Origin: Spirochaetaceae bacterium
GTDB taxonomy: Bacteria; Spirochaetota; Spirochaetia; Treponematales; Breznakiellaceae
Direction of reading: 5' to 3'
DNA: 7,240 nt
Assembly (NCBI GenBank): GCA_031269165.1
Contig: JAISZQ010000030.1
Location: forward strand, 1 to 7,240
The notes under the pieces were generated by a model. It was not told the origin of the DNA, did not search any database, and saw only the letters and a list, made by a program, of their open reading frames with translations. Below, in pieces: positions 1 through 4,035 of this stretch (its first letter is position 1; every line of letters begins with the position of its first letter). The position numbers and the translations under genes are program-made.

Positions 1-108
1 CGAGTTGCCGAGTTGCCGAGTTGCCGAGTTGCCGAGTTGCCGAGTTGCCGAGTTGCCGAGTTGCCGAGTTGCCGAGTTGCCGAGTTGCCGAGTTGCCGAG
101 TTGCCGAG
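1..108. repeat. 8-bp tandem repeat array (CGAGTTGC), at least 13.5 copies
   Basis: The octamer CGAGTTGC is repeated head to tail without a single mismatch from the first base of the window to position 108, where the array ends mid-unit in CGAG. It starts at the window edge, so the true copy number may be larger. Read as protein it gives an 8-residue repeat in any frame, but no start, ribosome site or recognisable protein supports coding. As 8 is not a multiple of 3, a change in copy number would shift any reading frame running through it. Perfect identity between units suggests recent or ongoing slippage expansion. It lies about 140 bp beyond the stop of the lipoprotein gene. Confidence 0.97.
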
Positions 109-110
109 AA

Positions 111-209
111 TGGATAATAATGGAAAATTGTAAATGGAAAATGCAGGGGGCATGGAGACTGCTTGCGCCCTACTTATCATTATCCATTTTCCCTTTATCA
201 TTTTCCATT
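111..209. repeat. AT-rich imperfect inverted repeat, stem-loop or MITE-like remnant
   Basis: The 25-nt arms 119-143 and 185-209 are inverted copies matching at 22 of 25 positions, built on the words AATGGAAAAT and GGAAAATG, with a 41-nt loop. Related TGGATAAT words flank both sides (111-118 and the complement near 180-186), so each arm is itself made of a degenerate short repeat. A small perfect hairpin CGCGC-AAA-GCGCG follows at 210-222. The element lies downstream of the minus-strand lipoprotein gene and may help end that transcript, although there is no clear U-tract. It resembles dispersed AT-rich intergenic repeats more than a classical terminator. Confidence 0.7.
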
Positions 210-249
210 CGCGCAAAGCGCGTATTGGCGTAATCATCAGCGTCTCCTC

Positions 250-741
250 CTACTTCACGGAAAGCGTCGCCGGTTTCGCGCCGCCGTCTACCACAATGGT
301 AATTTCAGCGTCCATAGGAATCCCTTGGACGAGGAAATTCCACGGGGTATTGTTCTGGCTCTCGTCCGGGGTGTTGCCCTGCGTAAGCGGATACCAAGGC
401 CGCCCCCAACTGCCGACGGGAACTACCGAGAATTTGACGTCGCTGCTCTTGACGCTTTGAACCGCCGAGACCCCGGCCCTGTCTTTCAGCGTGATGTTCG
501 CCTTGCTGTTGTCCCAGTTCGTGCCCTGCCAGTCTCCGCTGACGCAGTAATCGCCGTCTCCCAGGGGAAAATTCACCAGTTCAAAGGTTACCAGCGTCTG
601 CTTTTGGTTATGCAGCCCCTGGGGGTCCGCGCAACCTGCCAGAAACAGCGGAAGGCCCGCAAAAGCCATAACCAGCAGAGCCGTAACAACCATCGCCGTT
701 TTCTTATGCATCGTGCCTATGCCATTCATTGTGTTCATCAT
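250..741 (-). CDS. putative exported lipoprotein, unknown function
   Basis: This 163-residue protein has a typical lipoprotein signal: a charged start (HKK at 12-14), a hydrophobic core at about 17-34, and a lipobox LAGC with the modified Cys at residue 37. It is followed by Ala rather than Asp, which in the E. coli rule would favour the outer membrane. The mature part (about 126 residues) is predicted by eye to be beta-rich, with motifs VSGDWQGTNWDN, GSWGRPWYP and a closing VVDGGAKPATLSVK. This pattern recalls small carbohydrate-binding-like beta-sandwich modules, but I cannot assign a family. AGGAGG at 748-753 lies 6 nt before the first ATG; an immediately adjacent second ATG (736-738) is also usable. 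The ribosome site touches the stop codon of the barrel gene 14 nt upstream, so the two are very likely co-transcribed and translationally linked. Real gene with high confidence; role unknown. Confidence 0.87.
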   Translation of the reverse strand: MMNTMNGIGTMHKKTAMVVTALLVMAFAGLPLFLAGCADPQGLHNQKQTLVTFELVNFPLGDGDYCVSGDWQGTNWDNSKANITLKDRAGVSAVQSVKSSDVKFSVVPVGSWGRPWYPLTQGNTPDESQNNTPWNFLVQGIPMDAEITIVVDGGAKPATLSVK

Positions 742-755
742 AGTATTCCTCCTTC

Positions 756-2591
756 CTACAGTTCCCAGATAAACCCGAACGCTATCCGGCTCTTGTCAAC
801 CGCCGTATCGAGATGGTTGAGCCGGTATGACCTATGTACGCGCCGATTGGACGGGTCGTCGTAACGGAAGAGGCTGTAGTTGTTGTCCTCGTAGGGATCC
901 ATGCCATAGGTGAAGTGCATCCAAAGCCGGGGCGAACCGAAGCCCTTCCAGCCGGTTTTCAGAGACGTTCCGGCAGCCAGACCGAGAAGCGGAAGGGGCC
1001 GGTCATCTGAAGCGTTTTCCCTCAGGCGAATAACCGTCCCCATGTTGACGGAAAGCGCGGCGGTAATGTCGGCGTTCACCATGACGGAGTGGTAGAATGT
1101 GTCCCTGTCATAGTTGCCGTCCCAGTCCTGATATTCGGCCAGCACCGCGTAATCAAAGACCAGTTTTTCCCAGAACGCGATGCCGCCCAGCGTAAGTTCC
1201 ACCCCGGCTTCCTCGAACCGGGAAACCCACGGCCGTCCCGCGTCAAGGTTCGCGGCGATGCGGTCAAGCAGGACCACCCCATAGAGGGAAAGGTTCATGT
1301 CCAGGCCGATCAGCGTGCTCACATCAACGTCGACCATGGGTTCGTTCCGCATAGCAACCAGCCCGTCGCCCAAATCCCCGGTGTTGTAGTTGCTGACATT
1401 CGTGTCCAGTCCCACCTTGAGGCCGCTGTTTATGGTGAACCACTGGACAAGGCCGGCGGAAAGGGAATCGGGAATGACCGAATCGTCGTCGCCCCACACG
1501 GTCTTTGCGTCCGGCCCCGCCCGGGACAGGGTAAGTTCCCCCTTGTAGGGACCGGTTTCCCCGGAAATCCCCGCCGCAACCGCGCCGGCATTCGGGCCGC
1601 TGTCAAAATCGGTTCCAAAGGAACTCAAACCGTGGAACGCGGCCTTGAGGTTGTCGAGAATCTTGTACGAAGCGTAGAAGGAGACCGCGTTCTCGTTCTG
1701 CTCGCTGTAGCGGAACAGTTCCGGCGCATTGGTCGCCCCGGCAAGGGTAAGCGCGGCCTCGGCCCGCTCGAAAAACGAAAGGTCTACGAGCGAGTAAAAG
1801 CCGTATTCGGCCCTCGTCCGGCTTAAGCCCGCCAGCGTGTTTAGCGTGATGCCGTCGCCGATGTTTTGCAGTTCCGGCCCCAGGGAGAGTTCCGTATACC
1901 CCCGCCCAACATTGTCCAGCCGGTCAATGACGTTGTAAATCCCGGTAAAGTGGCTCATGCCTCCGGCTTTTAAGAGGCCGTACCCAACGCGGCCTTTCAC
2001 GTAGGGCGTGGAGACGGTAAAGCCCAGTTTGTTCAATTTTCCCGGCGTTTGACTGTTCGCTTCGGAAACGGGGGCGAAAAAGAGCGACCCCACCCCCTGC
2101 GCCCCGTCGGCCCAGGTGGTATCCGGCACGTTCGCCCCGTAACTGTTGGCCTGGTACAGCGGAAGATCCAGATCCCACAGGCCGATTTCCGTGTCCAATT
2201 GGAATTGGGGGGAAAACTCCGCCCATACCCACCAGTTCGCCTTGGTCTTGAACGCGGCCCGGTCAAACTCAAATCCTTCCTTTTTGCCGGTCGCAATGTC
2301 CCGGGTCAAAAACGTGTTGCTCGACGTCGCCTCGAGCCAAAGTCCCATAGAAATCGAGGGCCATCCGGCAGGGAGCGGGGCTTCCTCGGCGGGGAGGGCT
2401 TCCTCAATGGGAACAGGCCCCTCGGCAAGAAGCGGGGTTCCCTCGGCGGGGACAGACTCTTCGGCAGGAAGCGGGGTTCCCTCGGCGGGGACAGACTCTT
2501 CGGCGGAAAGCAGGGCTTCCTGCCCTTCAGCTTTCTCGATACCGATAATAAGCAACGACAACACCGCAAAAAAAATGGTTCTTTTCTTCAT
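756..2591 (-). CDS. putative outer-membrane beta-barrel protein with Pro/Glu/Ala-rich N-terminal linker
   Basis: This 611-residue protein starts with a Sec signal peptide (MKKR, then a hydrophobic stretch at 5-18, likely cut after AEG at residue 23). Residues 29-76 are a low-complexity linker rich in Pro, Glu and Ala, including two nearly identical 13-residue copies beginning EESVPAEGTPL (31-43 and 44-56) and a degenerate third. From about residue 77 to the end the chain alternates polar and hydrophobic residues, is rich in Gly, Asn, Asp, Tyr and Trp, and has almost no Cys, as expected for a porin-like barrel of many strands. It ends IAFGFIWEL; the strand fits an outer-membrane assembly signal, although the last residue is Leu rather than the usual Phe or Trp. 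GGAGG at 2599-2603 lies 7 nt before the ATG. It probably forms a channel or surface protein working with the lipoprotein encoded next. I do not recognise a named family, so porin is inference from pattern. Confidence 0.88.
   Translation of the reverse strand: MKKRTIFFAVLSLLIIGIEKAEGQEALLSAEESVPAEGTPLPAEESVPAEGTPLLAEGPVPIEEALPAEEAPLPAGWPSISMGLWLEATSSNTFLTRDIATGKKEGFEFDRAAFKTKANWWVWAEFSPQFQLDTEIGLWDLDLPLYQANSYGANVPDTTWADGAQGVGSLFFAPVSEANSQTPGKLNKLGFTVSTPYVKGRVGYGLLKAGGMSHFTGIYNVIDRLDNVGRGYTELSLGPELQNIGDGITLNTLAGLSRTRAEYGFYSLVDLSFFERAEAALTLAGATNAPELFRYSEQNENAVSFYASYKILDNLKAAFHGLSSFGTDFDSGPNAGAVAAGISGETGPYKGELTLSRAGPDAKTVWGDDDSVIPDSLSAGLVQWFTINSGLKVGLDTNVSNYNTGDLGDGLVAMRNEPMVDVDVSTLIGLDMNLSLYGVVLLDRIAANLDAGRPWVSRFEEAGVELTLGGIAFWEKLVFDYAVLAEYQDWDGNYDRDTFYHSVMVNADITAALSVNMGTVIRLRENASDDRPLPLLGLAAGTSLKTGWKGFGSPRLWMHFTYGMDPYEDNNYSLFRYDDPSNRRVHRSYRLNHLDTAVDKSRIAFGFIWEL
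2431..2508. repeat. 39-bp tandem duplication inside the barrel gene
   Basis: Two head-to-tail 39-nt units (2431-2469 and 2470-2508) differ only at the end of the unit. They encode the two 13-residue Pro/Glu/Ala-rich copies in the linker behind the signal peptide. A more degenerate continuation runs to about 2390. The unit is a multiple of 3, so copy-number change would lengthen or shorten the linker without breaking the frame. Confidence 0.93.
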
Positions 2592-2609
2592 TTTTTAACC
2601 TCCGCCCGT

Positions 2610-2708
2610 TCAAACCTGAAGCGCGAAACGTTCTCCGCAAACACCCAGGCCGCAACCGCGCAACACGTCAAACGGTGTCTTTTCTTTTGTATATGCCATT
2701 ATAACCAT
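2610..2708 (-). CDS. candidate 32-codon leader ORF upstream of the barrel gene
   Basis: A short frame begins at an ATG (2706-2708) with AGGAG 8 nt upstream (within GGAGAGAGGG at 2711-2720). It encodes 32 residues starting MVIMAYTKEK and containing two Cys in GCGLGVCGE, and ends 18 nt before the ATG of the barrel gene. It lies wholly between the likely promoter (2760-2788) and that gene, so it would be translated first on the same message. This could be a leader peptide, a translational coupling device or a small protein of its own. The good ribosome site and position are the support; there is no homology I recognise and such short frames occur by chance. Confidence 0.4.
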   Translation of the reverse strand: MVIMAYTKEKTPFDVLRGCGLGVCGERFALQV

Positions 2709-2720
2709 ATCCCTCTCTCC

Positions 2721-2754
2721 TGATAGTCTATCAACACGCATTATCAACACGCAT
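2721..2754. promoter_or_regulatory. palindrome and 13-bp tandem repeat in the 5' leader of the barrel operon
   Basis: TGATAG-T-CTATCA (2721-2733) is a perfect 6-1-6 palindrome directly next to the ribosome site of the candidate leader ORF. It overlaps the first of two perfect tandem copies of TATCAACACGCAT (2729-2741 and 2742-2754). The pair lies just downstream of the predicted -10 box, where transcription would start. Repeated sites of this sort around +1 fit a repressor operator, or an RNA structure controlling ribosome access. The repeats are seen directly; the regulatory role is inferred. Confidence 0.5.
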
Positions 2755-2759
2755 TGATT

Positions 2760-2788
2760 ATGATAACACGGAAAATTTGGCCTGTCAA
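2760..2788 (-). promoter_or_regulatory. sigma-70 promoter for the barrel-lipoprotein operon
   Basis: On the minus strand a perfect -35 box TTGACA (2783-2788) is followed after exactly 17 nt by TATCAT (2760-2765), a 5 of 6 match to the -10 consensus. Upstream (2789-2820) are A- and T-tracts that would suit an UP element. Transcription would begin near 2753, giving a leader of about 160 nt before the barrel gene. No other gene lies between. Confidence 0.75.
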
Positions 2789-2789
2789 C

Positions 2790-3168
2790 AAAAATTTTCA
2801 AGAAATTTCAAAAAAATTTGTTGGTCTGGCGTGCGGCGCGGACAGCGATTAATGTCGGCGAGCCCTTGTTCCCGTTGGGCCGGGTGGCCGCGCCCTTCTG
2901 CCGCACACGTACTCCGCAGTACGAAAGAACGGTTCAACTTCCGCACGGAGAAGGGGTGCGCACGCATTGCGTGAATGGGGAAAGGATAATGTCGTTATTG
3001 CGTGAAGGGGGCATCATAGTTGCCCTTAGAACCCGTTCGAAATCTCAGCAAAAGGGGGAAAGCCTTCCACTGTCAACAACTTAAGCAAACGGAATAATAA
3101 GAATGGTCCACAGATTGCGCCTGATGGCGGTCTAGATTACGCGGATTTAAGGGATAAGAGGTGAGGGT
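2790..3168. other. intergenic stretch without a recognisable gene
   Basis: Positions 2790-2820 are AT-rich and belong to the promoter region of the barrel operon. Positions 2821-2960 are distinctly GC-rich, then composition returns to mixed. Short frames exist on both strands but have no convincing ribosome site and no recognisable protein. Small perfect hairpins are visible at 2908-2923 (CGTACT-CCGC-AGTACG) and 2961-2973 (CACGC-ATT-GCGTG). The word ATTGCGTGAA occurs at 2966 and 2998. AGATTGCGC (3112-3120) and AGATTACGC (3134-3142) form a degenerate direct repeat resembling dispersed intergenic repeats seen in many bacteria. The GC-rich part could be a decayed gene fragment or mobile remnant, but nothing identifies it. 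Confidence 0.6.
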
Positions 3169-3250
3169 GTCATTGCGAGCCACGAAGTGGCGAAGCAATC
3201 CAGCCAGGGAGGGCATTCACACTGGATTGCTTCGCTCCGCTCGCAATGAC
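3169..3250. repeat. palindromic intergenic repeat (GTCATTGCGAGC ... GAAGCAATCCAG)
   Basis: The left arm (3169-3203) and right arm (3222-3250) are inverted copies. Both contain the exact blocks GTCATTGCGAGC and GCGAAGCAATCCAG, separated by 9 nt (CACGAAGTG) in the left arm and 3 nt in the right. The 9-nt insert forms its own small hairpin (CCAC-GAA-GTGG, 3180-3190). The loop is 18 nt. These arm sequences are of a type that recurs between genes in many unrelated bacterial genomes as mobile palindromic units. On transcription it would form a long stem and could end the minus-strand antitoxin transcript. It encodes nothing. Confidence 0.88.
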
Positions 3251-3266
3251 GGGCTCATCGGAGGCG
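3246..3266. repeat. left copy of direct repeat flanking the toxin-antitoxin patch
   Basis: This 21-nt stretch (ATGACGGG then CTCATCGGAGGCG) is repeated in the same orientation at 3952-3971 with a single G missing. Its first five bases are shared with the end of the palindromic repeat. The two copies bracket the antitoxin and broken toxin with about 685 bp between them. A repeat this long is not expected by chance in 7 kb and suggests an insertion scar, an attachment-like site or a local duplication. Confidence 0.8.
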
Positions 3267-3314
3267 TTCGTTCGGGTGGTTTTCCCTGGTTGCTACCGGT
3301 TTCAATCAGCCTTC

Positions 3315-3587
3315 TTAGGATGAGGCCGCGATCCGCTCCCGCACCATTTTGCTCACGATTTCTGCGGGCGTTTTATGGGTATTTATCATTTTTAACGTCA
3401 AGGAATCTGCCGAAAAAGCGTCACTCGTGCGGACAGCGGCCTTCCATTGCGAGAAGAACCCCGAACCGTTGGGGCCGACTTTGGGCGTGGCTTTCGTCCA
3501 TTTCTCGTCCAGCCGGTCATATTCTTCATCTGTCAAATCATGAAACTTCATTTCATGTTCGATTTTTCTTTCAAGGGTATCTTTCAT
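3315..3587 (-). CDS. antitoxin-like protein of a type II toxin-antitoxin pair
   Basis: This 90-residue protein starts at the ATG at 3585-3587, chosen because GAGGAGG lies 5 nt upstream; a longer frame reaching further upstream lacks such a site and would overlap the toxin heavily. The N-terminal half is highly charged and acidic (HDLTDEEYDRLDEKW at 16-30), the middle has GSGFFSQWKA (41-50), and the C-terminus MINTHKTPAEIVSKMVRERI (67-86) looks like the strand-helix-helix of a ribbon-helix-helix DNA-binding domain. The start ATG overlaps the stop of the upstream toxin-like frame (ATGA), the usual layout of such pairs. It would bind and silence the toxin and repress the shared promoter. Family assignment is from pattern only. 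Confidence 0.7.
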   Translation of the reverse strand: MKDTLERKIEHEMKFHDLTDEEYDRLDEKWTKATPKVGPNGSGFFSQWKAAVRTSDAFSADSLTLKMINTHKTPAEIVSKMVRERIAASS

Positions 3588-3878
3588 ATTTCCTCCTCGC
3601 GTCCAAGCAATCTGATAAAGGCGGGACGGCATTTCATGGCGTGAAACACTCGAATATTCCCGTCAGCAATAACATTGTACAACACCTCGATAAGGTTTGC
3701 GCTCCGGTCAAAACCGATCAGCAGATGCTTATTTTCAGCATCAGGATCGTTTTCGTCAAGAAACCCATCATATTTAGCAGTATCAGCGTACCCCGATGGG
3801 GTACATCGCCGTCATGATGTCCGTTTCGTTCACTCCGTGTTTGAAAGCGGCGGAATTGAACACTATCGCAACTTCCAT
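3584..3878 (-). pseudogene. frameshifted BrnT/DUF4258-like toxin
   Basis: Two frames together give one protein. The first runs from the ATG at 3876-3878 through MEVAIVFNSAAFKHGVNETD to a TGA at 3783-3785 (31 codons). The second, offset by one base, runs from about 3790 to the TGA at 3584-3586 and reads YADTAKYDGFLDEN, KHLLIGFDRSANLIEVLYN, IRVFHAMKCRPAFIRLL (68 codons). The order KHGV, YDG, LLIGFD, EVLYN, VFHAMKCR is what I associate with small BrnT-like RNase toxins. The join falls at a perfect palindrome GTACCCC-GAT-GGGGTAC (3788-3804); removing 13 nt, or any 3n+1 nt there, restores one frame. GGAGG lies only 1 nt before the ATG, and an in-frame ATG (3903-3905) lies 9 codons upstream, so the start is uncertain. 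Either a dead toxin, a sequencing error or, less likely, programmed frameshifting. Confidence 0.72.
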
Positions 3879-3884
3879 ACCTCC

Positions 3885-3913
3885 AGTATACGATTGTTTT
3901 CCCATAAAGTAAA
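3885..3913 (-). promoter_or_regulatory. possible promoter of the toxin-antitoxin pair
   Basis: On the minus strand TTTACT (3908-3913), a 4 of 6 match to the -35 box, is followed after 17 nt by TATACT (3885-3890), a 5 of 6 match to the -10 box. The predicted start falls on or next to the toxin ATG (3878), so a message from here would have almost no leader. If the upstream in-frame ATG is the real start this promoter is wrong. Confidence 0.35.
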
Positions 3914-3951
3914 GCCCTATGTATCGTGTCCAAAGCAACATCAGGTGCTTT

Positions 3952-3971
3952 ATGACGGCTCATCGGAGGCG
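3952..3971. repeat. right copy of direct repeat flanking the toxin-antitoxin patch
   Basis: This 20-nt copy, ending CTCATCGGAGGCG, matches 3246-3266 except for one missing G. It lies between the toxin start and the hairpin after glnN. The bases on either side of the two copies are unrelated, so the repeat is bounded rather than part of a longer duplication. Confidence 0.8.
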
Positions 3972-3990
3972 AGTGAATGACGTCGCCCGA

Positions 3991-4012
3991 CCCCGGAGTG
4001 TGTCCTCCGGGG
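3991..4012 (-). terminator. GC-rich hairpin after glnN
   Basis: CCCCGGAG (3991-3998) and CTCCGGGG (4005-4012) form a perfect 8-bp stem with a 6-nt loop, starting 24 nt after the glnN stop. No run of U follows on the minus strand, so it is not a textbook intrinsic terminator; it may slow polymerase or protect the 3' end. Confidence 0.45.
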
Positions 4013-4035
4013 ATTTGCACGATGCCGACACGCCG

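Noticed and set aside
1..108. CRISPR array
   Set aside because: The units are directly adjacent 8-mers with no spacers, so this is a simple tandem repeat.
163..864. 233-aa plus-strand open frame across the lipoprotein gene
   Set aside because: It spans the inverted repeat, the lipoprotein gene and the operon junction in antisense, with no start signal and no recognisable protein.
1089..1826. 245-aa plus-strand open frame
   Set aside because: It lies opposite the barrel gene, whose signal peptide, ribosome site and residue pattern are convincing. The plus frame has no ribosome site and reads as low-information Gly/Arg/Val-rich sequence, as expected for an antisense shadow.
2777..3084. Overlapping 65- and 88-aa plus-strand frames in the GC-rich intergenic stretch
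   Set aside because: No ribosome sites, mutually overlapping in different frames, and no recognisable motifs.
3718..4020. 100-aa minus-strand frame overlapping the toxin start
   Set aside because: Runs through the post-glnN hairpin, the direct repeat and both toxin promoter boxes, then reads the toxin in the wrong frame. A stretch around RHKAPDVALDTIHRALLYG looks protein-like but matches nothing I recognise and has no start signal.
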